Position numbers and translations under genes: made by a program | Source of the DNA: Thiobacillus sp. | Lineage (GTDB): Bacteria; Pseudomonadota; Gammaproteobacteria; Burkholderiales; Thiobacillaceae | NCBI GenBank assembly: GCA_024709425.1 | Contig: JANJWS010000024.1 | Location: forward strand, 1-52,540 | Direction: 5' to 3' | Length of the DNA stretch: 52,540 nt | The notes under the pieces: model-generated | The model's input: the letters and a program-made list of their open reading frames with translations, nothing else | What the model was told of the DNA's origin: nothing | Databases searched by the model: none | Shown here: in pieces, positions 29,062 through 38,327 of the stretch | Layout of the letters: each line of letters starts with the position of its first letter | How positions within the stretch are numbered: position 1 is the first letter of the stretch

Positions 29062-30306
29062 ATGGCCAGACTACTTGTTGTTTTCCTACTGTTGGCATTC
29101 ATGGCAGGCAGGCAAGCCACGGCGGCGGACCTACCTCATGCCGGGCACGTCGCGAACGCGCCTGCTGCCCCCACGAACAAACCGGACCGGACAAAAGCCT
29201 GGCAAGCCACGCTTGCCCGCCCCTCGCTCGCCACATCCACCGCTTTCGACAGCGAGGGGCACTTGTGGCGCGTCGTCGCGCGCGAGCAGCGTGTTCTCGT
29301 CAGCCATTCCCGCGATGGCGGCAAGACGTTCAGCCCATCGGTAGCGGTCAACACGGCGCCCGAGCACATCGCGGGTGACGGCGAGAACCGTCCCAAGATT
29401 CTGCTCCATGACGGCGTGATCTTCATTTCCTGGACGCAGGCGCTGGACAAGCCGATGACCGGTCACATCCGTTTCAGCCGCTCGCTCGACGGCGGCAAGA
29501 CCTTTTCCGCGCCCGTCACGGTCAACGACGACCCCCAGATCATCAGCCACCGCTTCGAGGCGATGGGCGTCAATGACCGCGGCCAGGTTTACCTGGCGTG
29601 GCTCGACAAGCGCGATCTCGCCGCCGCGCAACAGACAGGTCAGCCCTATGCCGGTGCGGCGATCTATTACGCGGTCTCCAACGACAAGGGAGCAAGCTTC
29701 CTTCCCAACCGCAAGCTCGCGGACCACACCTGCGAATGCTGCCGCGTCGCCATGGCCATGGAGCCGGGCGGCACGCCGGTGGTGTTCTGGCGCCACATCT
29801 TCGGCAAGAACACGCGCGACTTCGCACTTGCCCGCCTCGACGAAGATCCCGTTCCGGTGCGCGCCACGCACGACGACTGGGCCGTGGACGGCTGTCCCCA
29901 CCACGGCGGCGCCATATCCATCGGCCCGGACGGCACCTATCACCTGGTGTGGTTCACCAACGGGGCGGAGCGGCATGGCCTGTTTTACGCTTCGAGCGCT
30001 GATCGCGGCCGGTCCTTTTCCACGTCGCGCGCGTTTGGCAACGAGGATGCCCAGGCCGGCCACCCCGACGTGCTGAGCCTCGGACAGGCGGTCGTCGTGG
30101 CCTGGAAGGAGTTCGACGGCAAACAGGCTTCGATCGAAACCATGCATTCAAACGACGGCGGACGCAGCTGGTCCGCACCGCGCCGCCTTGCAGCGACCAC
30201 TGGCGCCTCCGATCATCCGCGCCTCGTCGCGAACGCCGGCAACGCTTACCTGTCCTGGCAGACCGAGCGCGACGGCCTGCAACTGGTGGCAATCAACCGG
30301 CCATGA
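29062..30306 (+). CDS. Secreted sialidase-fold (BNR repeat) protein
   Basis: A 414-residue exported protein with a signal peptide (MARLLVVFLLLAFMAGRQATA). Five Asp-box-like repeats (SRDGGKTF, SLDGGKTF, SNDKGASF, SADRGRSF, SNDGGRSW) indicate a sialidase-type propeller. A real sialidase would need an Arg triad that I cannot identify here. Unusual for the fold are the clusters HTCECCR (Cys224, 226, 227) and DGCPHHGG (Cys278, His280, His281), which look able to bind metal. It overlaps the TlpA gene by 4 bases (ATGA), so it belongs to the uptake operon. Confidence 0.82.
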   Translation: MARLLVVFLLLAFMAGRQATAADLPHAGHVANAPAAPTNKPDRTKAWQATLARPSLATSTAFDSEGHLWRVVAREQRVLVSHSRDGGKTFSPSVAVNTAPEHIAGDGENRPKILLHDGVIFISWTQALDKPMTGHIRFSRSLDGGKTFSAPVTVNDDPQIISHRFEAMGVNDRGQVYLAWLDKRDLAAAQQTGQPYAGAAIYYAVSNDKGASFLPNRKLADHTCECCRVAMAMEPGGTPVVFWRHIFGKNTRDFALARLDEDPVPVRATHDDWAVDGCPHHGGAISIGPDGTYHLVWFTNGAERHGLFYASSADRGRSFSTSRAFGNEDAQAGHPDVLSLGQAVVVAWKEFDGKQASIETMHSNDGGRSWSAPRRLAATTGASDHPRLVANAGNAYLSWQTERDGLQLVAINRP

Positions 30307-30809
30307 AGATATCCCACCTCGCCTGCGCCGCCCTGCTTTGCTGGGCCACCAGTGTCGGAGCGGCATCCGAGCCCCCGCGGCCCTTCGTCGCCGGCAGCGT
30401 GAAGGACATTGCCGCGGCGCACGCCGGCCAGCCCTTCATCCTGGCGTTCTGGTCGATCACCTGCGTGCACTGCAAGGCCAACCTGGATCTGTTCGGCCGC
30501 CTGCTGGCGCGCCACCCCGACCTGCCGCTGGTGCTGGTGTCCACCGACGGCCCGGACGATGCGGCCGCCATCGGCGCCACACTGCAAAGGCACGGCCTGG
30601 AGAAGCGTCCGTCCTGGGTGTTCGCCGACACGTTCGTCGAACGGCTGTATTTCGAAGTCGACCGGCGCTGGCGCGGGGAACTGCCGCGCACCTATCTCTA
30701 CCGCGCCGGACTGCCGGCGCGCGCCATCAGCGGCAAGCTCGACGAAACGGAACTCGAGCGCTGGCTACAATCACTGCCCGACCACCGCGACAGGAGTGGA
30801 TCGAACTGA
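30303..30809 (+). CDS. TlpA-like thioredoxin-fold protein
   Basis: A 168-residue exported protein with a signal peptide (MKISHLACAALLCWATSVGA) and a thioredoxin fold of the TlpA/ResA type. The active site FWSITCVHCK holds Cys54 and Cys57. It may reduce or transfer copper or keep periplasmic cysteines reduced. The start overlaps the BNR gene stop, and its own stop overlaps the tonB start by 4 bases. Confidence 0.87.
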   Translation: MKISHLACAALLCWATSVGAASEPPRPFVAGSVKDIAAAHAGQPFILAFWSITCVHCKANLDLFGRLLARHPDLPLVLVSTDGPDDAAAIGATLQRHGLEKRPSWVFADTFVERLYFEVDRRWRGELPRTYLYRAGLPARAISGKLDETELERWLQSLPDHRDRSGSN

Positions 30810-31510
30810 ACCCGCAACCGGACAAGCCTCGCCGGTGGCTGGTGGTGGCCGCCCTGGTCACGCTGGCGCACGCGGGCGTCTGGTATGGACTCGCCGCCGT
30901 ACGCGACGAGCCCACGCCGGCGCGCGCCTTCAAGGTAATCGAGGCGGCTTTACTCGCGCCCCCGCCCGCCCCCACACCCCGCCTGCTACCGGTGGAGCCA
31001 CCGCCCCCGACTCCCAGGAAACCGCCCCCCCCGCCGCCGCGTCCCGAGCCGGCCCGTCCCCAGCCGGCACCCGTGCCGCTGCCCGTTGCTGCGCCCGCGG
31101 CACCGGTCGCCGATCCGCCACCGGTGCCGGTCGTCGTGGCGCCCCCCCCCGCACCCGAGCCGGCGCGACCGGCCGCGGCGCCACCGCCACCGGCCCCTGC
31201 ATCGCCCCCCCCGGCGCCTGCCGTGGTCGAAGCGCCCCGCTTCAATGCGGCCTATCTCAACAACCCGCCGCCCCCCTACCCGCCGGCCGCGCGCCGCCGT
31301 GGTATCGAAGGGCAGGTCATCGTGCGTGCCGAGGTCCAGGCCGACGGAACATGCAGCCGGGCAGAACTGAAACAGGGCAGTGGCCATGGCCTGCTCGATC
31401 AGGCCGCCCTCGACGCTGTAAAAAAATGGCGTTTCATCCCGGCCCGCAAGGGCAGTCAAGCCGTTGCGGCCTGGGTAGACGTACCGATCACCTTCAAACT
31501 CGAAAACTAG
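30806..31510 (+). CDS. tonB: Energy transducer TonB, probable CTG start
   Basis: A protein of about 234 residues that couples the inner-membrane proton gradient to the two receptors. One N-terminal membrane helix (WLVVAALVTLAHAGVWYGLA) is followed by a very long Pro/Ala-rich periplasmic stalk (about residues 50-145) and the C-terminal TonB domain (YPPAARRRGIEGQV; ALDAVKKWRFIPA). No in-frame ATG, GTG or TTG precedes the membrane helix. The best start is CTG at 30806, which overlaps the TlpA stop by 4 bases (CTGA) with an AGGAG nine bases upstream, just as other genes here overlap by ATGA or GTGA. Confidence 0.88.
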   Translation: MNPQPDKPRRWLVVAALVTLAHAGVWYGLAAVRDEPTPARAFKVIEAALLAPPPAPTPRLLPVEPPPPTPRKPPPPPPRPEPARPQPAPVPLPVAAPAAPVADPPPVPVVVAPPPAPEPARPAAAPPPPAPASPPPAPAVVEAPRFNAAYLNNPPPPYPPAARRRGIEGQVIVRAEVQADGTCSRAELKQGSGHGLLDQAALDAVKKWRFIPARKGSQAVAAWVDVPITFKLEN

Positions 31511-31517
31511 GAACCCC

Positions 31518-32174
31518 ATGCTTGGACACTCGACCTCGGGCATCGTCGCCGCGACACTGTGGGTGCTGATCGTCTTTTCGGTGCTGTCGTGGACGGTCAT
31601 CGTGATGAAGGGCTGGCTGCAGTACCGCCTGTCGCGCCAGAACGGCGCCTTCCTCGATGCATTCTGGAACGCACCGAACCTGGGTGAGGGCGAGCGCATC
31701 GCGCGGGCGTCGGCCGGGCCGCTGGCGCAGGTCTGCCGCGCCGGCTTCGACACGCTGCGCCAGATCGGCTGGGACGGCACGCGCGCGCCGCAGAACAGCG
31801 GCGACATCCAGCCGGTGCTGGAGCGCCGTCTGCGCGCCGAGGCACAGAAATCGCTGCGCAAGCTCGAAAGCGGCCTGATGGTGCTGGCGAGCGTCGGCTC
31901 GACCGCGCCCTTCGTCGGCCTGTTCGGCACGGTGTGGGGGATCATGCATGCACTGCAGGGTATTTCCGCTTCTGGCTCGGCGGGGCTCGACGTCGTGGCC
32001 GGACCGATCGGCGAGGCGCTGATCGCGACCGCCGTGGGCATCGCCACCGCCATCCCCGCCGTGCTCGCCTACAACTACGGGCTGCGCCGGGTGAACCTGT
32101 ACGGTGCCGAGCTGGAAGCGTTCGCCGACGACTTCCTGCACCACGTATTGAAATCCGGCTTCACCGTCCGCTAG
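31518..32174 (+). CDS. exbB: Biopolymer transport protein ExbB
   Basis: A 218-residue inner-membrane subunit of the TonB motor (MotA/TolQ/ExbB family). The first helix is IVAATLWVLIVFSVLSWTVIV; the second and third lie near LMVLASVGSTAPFVGLFGTVWGI and AVGIATAIPAVLAYNY. The loop between helices 1 and 2 is cytoplasmic. It begins 8 bases after tonB and precedes exbD. Confidence 0.94.
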   Translation: MLGHSTSGIVAATLWVLIVFSVLSWTVIVMKGWLQYRLSRQNGAFLDAFWNAPNLGEGERIARASAGPLAQVCRAGFDTLRQIGWDGTRAPQNSGDIQPVLERRLRAEAQKSLRKLESGLMVLASVGSTAPFVGLFGTVWGIMHALQGISASGSAGLDVVAGPIGEALIATAVGIATAIPAVLAYNYGLRRVNLYGAELEAFADDFLHHVLKSGFTVR

Positions 32175-32185
32175 GAGAACGGCGC

Positions 32186-32590
32186 ATGGCCCTGCACATT
32201 GCCTCGAAGCAGTCCGCGATGTCGGAGATCAATGTCACGCCGCTGGTCGACGTGATGCTGGTACTGCTGATCGTGTTCATCGTCACCGCGCCGCTCCTGA
32301 TGCAGGCGGTGCCGGTGGACCTGCCCAAGACCGCGCAGGTGGCCCCGCTGAAGAAAACGCGCACCGTGCAACTGTCGGTGGATGCGCAGGGTACGGTGCA
32401 CATCGATGCGCGCACGATCCATTTCGACGCGCTGGAGCGCGAATTGTCGGCGCTGCGCGAGTCCGGCGAAGATCTGTCGGTGCAACTCCACGCCGACGAG
32501 AACGTGCGCTACGGCCGCGTGGCGCAGGTCATGGCCGCGGTCAATCGCGCCGGGATCACCAAGCTGGGCTTCGTGACGGTGCAGGAGTGA
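32186..32590 (+). CDS. exbD: Biopolymer transport protein ExbD
   Basis: A 134-residue inner-membrane motor subunit with one anchor, SEINVTPLVDVMLVLLIVFIV, whose Asp carries the protons, and a periplasmic domain. The ATG at 32186 follows AGGAG. It ends the seven-gene metal-uptake cluster; about 430 bases of palindrome-rich DNA follow. Confidence 0.95.
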   Translation: MALHIASKQSAMSEINVTPLVDVMLVLLIVFIVTAPLLMQAVPVDLPKTAQVAPLKKTRTVQLSVDAQGTVHIDARTIHFDALERELSALRESGEDLSVQLHADENVRYGRVAQVMAAVNRAGITKLGFVTVQE

Positions 32591-32701
32591 TGCGGATTAT
32601 CCGCTGGGTGGAGAGTGAAGCACGTACAGCCCGTCAGCGCAGCATGCCGCGGGTGGCGGCATCCCCGGCCTGGTTTTGACTTTCCTCCCCTTACAGCCCC
32701 G

Positions 32702-32826
32702 CCGGAAACCGGCCCGGCCGGACGGATCAGCGGCGAAGGTGTCTGAGCCCCGCCCACAAAAAACAAAATTTCACCCGCCCGGGGGGGGGATTTCACCCCC
32801 GCCCGTCCGGCCGGGCCGGTTTCCGG
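32702..32826. repeat. 24-base perfect inverted repeat with a 77-base interior
   Basis: The left arm (32702-32725) begins CCGGAAACCGGC; the right arm (32803-32826) is its exact reverse complement and ends GCCGGTTTCCGG. The interior has a G run and a C run (around 32779-32804). It could form a long hairpin or be the remnant of a mobile element with inverted ends. No coding frame is convincing. Confidence 0.9.
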
Positions 32827-32858
32827 GAATTCGGGGACGTCGAGGTGCCCTTCTTTGG

Positions 32859-32911
32859 GTTACTTTTCTTGGGCAAGCAAGAAAAGTGACTTGCTGCCGG
32901 GCAATCCCGGC
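32859..32911. repeat. Intergenic palindromes (GTTACTTTTCTT-type and GCCGGG)
   Basis: GTTACTTTTCTT (32859-32870) pairs with AAGAAAAGTGAC (32879-32890), 11 of 12 Watson-Crick plus one G-T, with loop GGGCAAGC. It is followed by GCCGGG/CCCGGC (32896-32911, loop CAAT). The first resembles an intergenic palindrome I know to be common in beta- and gammaproteobacteria (TTTGGGTTACTTTTCTTTGGG type). Its function is not established. Confidence 0.8.
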
Positions 32912-33023
32912 CAACGGGCGGTCTGTCTTATGCACGCGTTTGCTACCCCCAAACGTGCATTGTCACCCTCTCCCCCGCCCCCTCCCCCCTCGAGGGGAGG
33001 GGAGCACAGCCACCGGCATTACC

Positions 33024-33854
33024 CTACAACCCGAGTCGCTGCCAGATGGTGGTCGACGGCCCCGCCTGGTTCATGGTGTAGAAATGCAGCCCCGGCGCGC
33101 CACCGGCGAGCAGGCGGTCGCACAGGTCGGTGATGACATCAAGACCGAAGGCGCGGATCGACACCAGGTCGTCGCCGTAGCTCTCCAGCTTCTTTCTCAA
33201 CCAGCGCGGGATTTCCGCACCGCAGGCGTCGGAGAAACGCGCCAGCTGCACATAGTTGCCGATGGGCATGATGCCCGGCACGATGGGAATCGTCACGCCC
33301 CGTGCGCGCGCCTCGTCGACGAAGCGGAAGTAGGCGTCGGCGTTGAAGAAATACTGCGTGATCGCGGAATCGGCGCCTGCGTCGACCTTGCGCTTGAAGT
33401 TTGCGAGGTCTTCGGTGTAGGAACGCGCCTGCGGGTGGATTTCCGGATAGGCGGCGACCTCGATCTCGAACCAGTCGCCGGTTTCCTTGCGGATGAAAGC
33501 GACCAGTTCGTTGGCGTACTGGAATTCGCCGACGTCCATCGAACCCGACGGCAGGTCGCCGCGCAGCGCGACCAGGTGACGGATGCCCTGGCTCTTGTAC
33601 TCGTCGAGGATGTCGCGGATGCTCGCCTCGGTCGAGCCGATGCACGACAGGTGCGGCGCGGCCTCGCTGCCGTCGGCCTGGATCTCGCGCACGGTCTCCA
33701 GGGTGCGGTCGCGCGTCGAGCCGCCGGCACCGAAGGTCACGGAAAAGAATTTAGGCTTCAATTGCGCCAGCTGCCTGCGGGTGGCGCGCAGTTTCTCGAC
33801 GCCCTCGGGCGTCTTGGGCGGAAAGAACTCGAAGCTGAAAGTGCGTTCGGTCAT
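33024..33854 (-). CDS. metF: 5,10-methylenetetrahydrofolate reductase
   Basis: FAD enzyme that makes 5-methyl-THF for methionine synthesis. It is 276 residues, the usual bacterial length. FSFEFFPPKT at the N-terminus, SVTFGAGGSTRD, HLSCIGSTEA and VALRGDLPSG are family motifs. It lies 2 bases downstream of the holin-like gene in the ahcY operon, thus under the SAH riboswitch. Confidence 0.98.
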   Translation of the reverse strand: MTERTFSFEFFPPKTPEGVEKLRATRRQLAQLKPKFFSVTFGAGGSTRDRTLETVREIQADGSEAAPHLSCIGSTEASIRDILDEYKSQGIRHLVALRGDLPSGSMDVGEFQYANELVAFIRKETGDWFEIEVAAYPEIHPQARSYTEDLANFKRKVDAGADSAITQYFFNADAYFRFVDEARARGVTIPIVPGIMPIGNYVQLARFSDACGAEIPRWLRKKLESYGDDLVSIRAFGLDVITDLCDRLLAGGAPGLHFYTMNQAGPSTTIWQRLGL

Positions 33855-33856
33855 GG

Positions 33857-34204
33857 TTACCCTTTTTTATCGGGAATGAGCGCGGACAGCGCCCACGCGA
33901 TCACGCCGTAGAGGATCGCGCCGAGCAGGGCCGAGAAGAAGCCCTGCACGTGGAAGCCCGGCAGCAGCGCGCTGGCGAGCCAGAACAGAAGGCCGTTCAG
34001 CACCAGATAGAAGATGCCGAGCGTGAGCACCGTGATCGGCAGGGTCAGCAGCGCCAGCACCGGCCGCACCAGGGTGTTGATGAAGCCCAGCACCAGCGCC
34101 GCCAGCAGCGCCGAGCCGAAGCTCGCGACCTGGATCGAAGGCAGCAGCCAGGTCACCGCGAGCAGCGCGACGGCATTGAGAATCCACAACAGCAGCAGAC
34201 GCAT
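33857..34204 (-). CDS. Phage holin family 4-like membrane protein (DUF360)
   Basis: A 115-residue protein with four membrane helices and little else, of the PF04020 family often called 'phage holin family'. Nothing indicates phage origin; it is a chromosomal protein commonly found between ahcY and metF in betaproteobacteria. Its function is unknown. It lies between the two SAM-cycle genes, 26 bases from ahcY and 2 from metF. Confidence 0.9.
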   Translation of the reverse strand: MRLLLLWILNAVALLAVTWLLPSIQVASFGSALLAALVLGFINTLVRPVLALLTLPITVLTLGIFYLVLNGLLFWLASALLPGFHVQGFFSALLGAILYGVIAWALSALIPDKKG

Positions 34205-34230
34205 GGTGCGCTCCTCTCAGGTGAAGCCGA

Positions 34231-35652
<1,422 letters not shown>

Positions 35653-35747
35653 GAATTGCTCCGTTGCATGTGGCCGGGCGGACGGGGTGCTGCACCCGGG
35701 CGGCGACACCGCTCGCCCAACGTCCCGAACCCGGCTGGGTTGAGAAA

Positions 35748-35813
35748 AGGCGAGCGCGGTTGTGCCTTTCCGAGCCTGGGGACGGCAGTCCGCCTCGCAG
35801 CGCTCCTCGGAAG
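35748..35813 (-). ncRNA. SAH riboswitch
   Basis: The leader of ahcY reads on the minus strand CTTCCGAGGAGCGCTGCGA, then about 16 variable bases, then CCCAGGCTCGGAAAGGCACA, then ACCGCGCTCGCC. CCGAG pairs with CTCGG to form the first stem, and GAGCGC pairs with GCGCTC as the pseudoknot or second stem. This matches the known SAH riboswitch (Rfam RF01057), which turns on ahcY and metF when SAH rises. The -10 at 35818-35823 places the start at its 5' end. Confidence 0.94.
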
Positions 35814-35817
35814 GCAG

Positions 35818-35823
35818 ATTATA
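35818..35823 (-). promoter_or_regulatory. -10 element of the ahcY promoter
   Basis: On the minus strand TATAAT occupies 35823 to 35818. A good -35 is not seen at the usual spacing. The start would be near 35811, at the 5' edge of the SAH riboswitch. The region overlaps the 5' end of the divergent kinase region. Confidence 0.7.
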
Positions 35824-35914
35824 GCGCATGGATCGTTCGTCGCCTGCCGCCGGGCACATCGGCCAATCGATAATCCGCGATAATGTCCGCACCATGCCGC
35901 CACGCGGGACAACC

Positions 35915-37390
35915 ATGCAACGATCCAGCGAAACCGCCTGCAACCCGGGCCTGCTCAAAGCGATCCTCAACGAATCGATGACCGAGGTAACGGTGATCGA
36001 TGCCGACACGCTGCGGATCCTGCATGCCAATCCTGCGGCAGTGCGCAATCTGAAGGTTTCGCCGGCTGAACTGGCGAAGCTCACGCCGCTCGACCTGATG
36101 CCGCCGGAAGACGCGCAGGCGTTCCAGAACCTGGTGGCGCTGCTGCGCAGCGGCCGCCGGCGGCGCGGCAGCCTCGTCATGCATTGCCGCCGGCGCGACG
36201 GCAGTCTCTATCGCGTCGAGACCCGCATGTTTCTCAGCCGGGAGGGCGGCCGCCCGCTGCTGATCTGCTTTGCTCACGACGAAACACGCCACGAAGCGAC
36301 CGAGCAGGCGCTGGCGCATTCGGCGTCGGACCTGCGCGCCATCGTCGCCAACATGCCCGGCATGGCCTTCCAGATCCTGCGCCCGCCAGGCGGAACGCCG
36401 GCACTACACCACGTCGGCGACCAATCGATGCAACTGCTCGGCATCAAGGCAGCCACGCTGCGCGCCGATCCCGAGCGCTTCTTCCGCATGGTCCACGAGG
36501 CGGACCGCGCCGGTTATCTCGAAGCGCTCGCCGCATCGCCCGGCGGCCATTTGAGCTTCGACTGGGACGGCCGCCTGCACATGCGCGCATGGAAGGACGT
36601 GAAATGGGTATCGGTGCGCGTCAGCACACGCATCACGGCGCAGGGTCAGATATGGGACGGCATCATGCTCAACGTCACGCACAGCAAGCTGGCCGAAGAG
36701 GAAATCCGCCGCTCGCGCGCGCGACTGCGCGCGATGGCTGCGCACGTGGAGACCGTCAAGGAACAGGAACGCCTGCGGCTCGCGCGCGAGGTACACGACG
36801 ACCTCGGCGGCAACCTTACGGCGATCAAGATCGCCTTGGCGGGGCTGGCACGCCACCTGCCGCCCGGCAACGGCGCGCTGGCCGAGCGCACCGCCTATCT
36901 GGAGACGCTGATCGACCAGACCTTCGACGCCGCGCATCGCATCGCGGCCAACCTGCGCCCCGCAACGCTGGAACTCGGCATCGTCGCCGCGCTGCGGCAG
37001 CAGTGCCAGGAATTCGGCCGCACCACCGGTATCGCCTGCCGTTTCAGCGCACCGGCCGGACCGCTCACGCTCGATGCCGATGCCGCCATCGCGATCTTCC
37101 GCATCGCACAGGAGGCGCTCACCAACGTCGCCAAGCACGCGCGCGCCACACACGTGCGCATGCGCCTCGCGCGCCGCGCGGACAGTCTTGTCCTGACCCT
37201 CACCGACGACGGCTGCGGCTATGCGCCCAAACCGCGCAAGGGCGGCGTACCGGGCTTTGGCATCCTCGGGATGAGCGAACGCGCGGCCGCCTTCGGCGGG
37301 CATCTCGAAATCGATGCCGCCACGCCACGCGGCACCCGGGTCAGCCTGTACATCCCGCTCGATGCGGCCGCGACAGGCGCGACGGAATGA
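35915..37390 (+). CDS. PAS-domain sensor histidine kinase (NarX/UhpB type)
   Basis: A soluble kinase of about 491 residues without membrane helices. Two PAS-like modules (about residues 10-125 and 140-265) precede the HisKA_3 dimerisation domain ([16 protein letters not shown], phosphorylated His in EVHDD) and the HATPase ([24 protein letters not shown]). The signal it senses is unknown. The start is uncertain: ATG at 35915 (preceded by GGGA), 35894 or 35828; the last would overlap the ahcY promoter. Its likely partner regulator lies 277 bases downstream, with a MITE-like repeat between. Confidence 0.9.
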   Translation: MQRSSETACNPGLLKAILNESMTEVTVIDADTLRILHANPAAVRNLKVSPAELAKLTPLDLMPPEDAQAFQNLVALLRSGRRRRGSLVMHCRRRDGSLYRVETRMFLSREGGRPLLICFAHDETRHEATEQALAHSASDLRAIVANMPGMAFQILRPPGGTPALHHVGDQSMQLLGIKAATLRADPERFFRMVHEADRAGYLEALAASPGGHLSFDWDGRLHMRAWKDVKWVSVRVSTRITAQGQIWDGIMLNVTHSKLAEEEIRRSRARLRAMAAHVETVKEQERLRLAREVHDDLGGNLTAIKIALAGLARHLPPGNGALAERTAYLETLIDQTFDAAHRIAANLRPATLELGIVAALRQQCQEFGRTTGIACRFSAPAGPLTLDADAAIAIFRIAQEALTNVAKHARATHVRMRLARRADSLVLTLTDDGCGYAPKPRKGGVPGFGILGMSERAAAFGGHLEIDAATPRGTRVSLYIPLDAAATGATE

Positions 37391-37398
37391 CGAATAAT

Positions 37399-37632
37399 CC
37401 TAAAAACCGCAGTTGACCGCTCTATATTTTTTCGAGCATCGCATGAACGCTGACTTTTCTGCTTTCGATCGTCGTCACCTGTTGGGTGAGACCGCTACAC
37501 GCCCGCTGGCACGCCTGCTCACGCGCCTGCCTTTGGCGCGCCTCCTTGCAGGCCCCGGCCTGCGGCGTCGTTGCTTCGCGGCAGACACGCGATCAGACGC
37601 ACCATCGGGCGCGTCCAACTGCGGTTTCTAGG
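37399..37632. mobile_element. MITE-like repeat, copy 2
   Basis: 234 bases bounded by CCTAAAAACCGCAGTTG (37399-37415) and CAACTGCGGTTTCTAGG (37616-37632), 16 of 17 pairing. The interior matches copy 1 at 11495 in long blocks, including the 37-base block starting CTGTTGGGTGAG and the 3' part CAGACGCACCATCGGGCGCG. No transposase is encoded. It separates the kinase from its regulator and provides part of the upstream frame of the regulator. Confidence 0.85.
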
Positions 37633-37666
37633 AAAATTTTTTCATCAACGGATAACCCCAGCGCCC

Positions 37667-38314
37667 GTGGCCACCGCAAAACCCTATCGCGTTCTCATCG
37701 TCGACGACCACGCCATCGTGCGCGCGGGACTCAAGCAGATTCTTGCGGAGGTTCCCGATATCGAAGTCGCCGGCGAAGCCGACTGCGCGAGCCAGGCGCT
37801 GCGTCTCGCGCGCCAGGAACCATGGGATCTGGTACTGATGGACATTTCCATGCCGGACCGCAGCGGGCTCGAAGCACTGGAACTGCTGCGCAAGGAACAC
37901 CCTGGCATCAAGGTGCTGATGCTTTCCATGCACCGCGAGACGCAGTACGCGGTGCGCGCACTCAAGACCGGCGCCGCCGGCTATCTCAACAAGCAGAGCG
38001 CCCCGGCGCAGCTGGTGGAGGCCATCCGCACCGTCGCGTCGGGAAAGAAGTACATCAGTGCCGAAGTCGCGCAGGAACTTGCCAGCCAGGTGAGCGGCGA
38101 GCGCGATGTCCCGCCGCACGAGACGCTTTCCAACCGGGAGTACCAGACCTTGTGCCTGTTGGCCTCGGGCCTCACCGTCACGGACATCGCCGACAAGCTG
38201 TCGCTATCGGTGAAGACCGTCAGCATGTATCGCACGCGCCTGCTCACCAAGATGCAGATGAAGAACAACGCCGAGCTGACGCACTACGCCATCCGCCACG
38301 GCCTGGTCGACTGA
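37667..38314 (+). CDS. NarL/LuxR-family response regulator
   Basis: A 215-residue regulator. The receiver domain has VLIVDDHAIVRAG and the phosphoacceptor Asp in LVLMDISMPD, plus the Lys in YLNKQSAP. The C-terminal HTH is LSNREYQTLCLLASGLTVTDIADKLSLSVKTVSMYRTRLL. I chose the GTG at 37667, close to the start of the receiver fold; the frame is open upstream into the MITE-like repeat, so the true start could have been disturbed. No clear ribosome binding site is near. It is probably the partner of the PAS kinase upstream. Confidence 0.92.
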   Translation: MATAKPYRVLIVDDHAIVRAGLKQILAEVPDIEVAGEADCASQALRLARQEPWDLVLMDISMPDRSGLEALELLRKEHPGIKVLMLSMHRETQYAVRALKTGAAGYLNKQSAPAQLVEAIRTVASGKKYISAEVAQELASQVSGERDVPPHETLSNREYQTLCLLASGLTVTDIADKLSLSVKTVSMYRTRLLTKMQMKNNAELTHYAIRHGLVD

Positions 38315-38327
38315 GCGTTCCGCCCGC

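Noticed and set aside
33857..34204. Prophage remnant because of the 'phage holin' family name
   Set aside because: No other phage gene is nearby, and the gene lies in an ahcY-metF operon where this family is regularly found.
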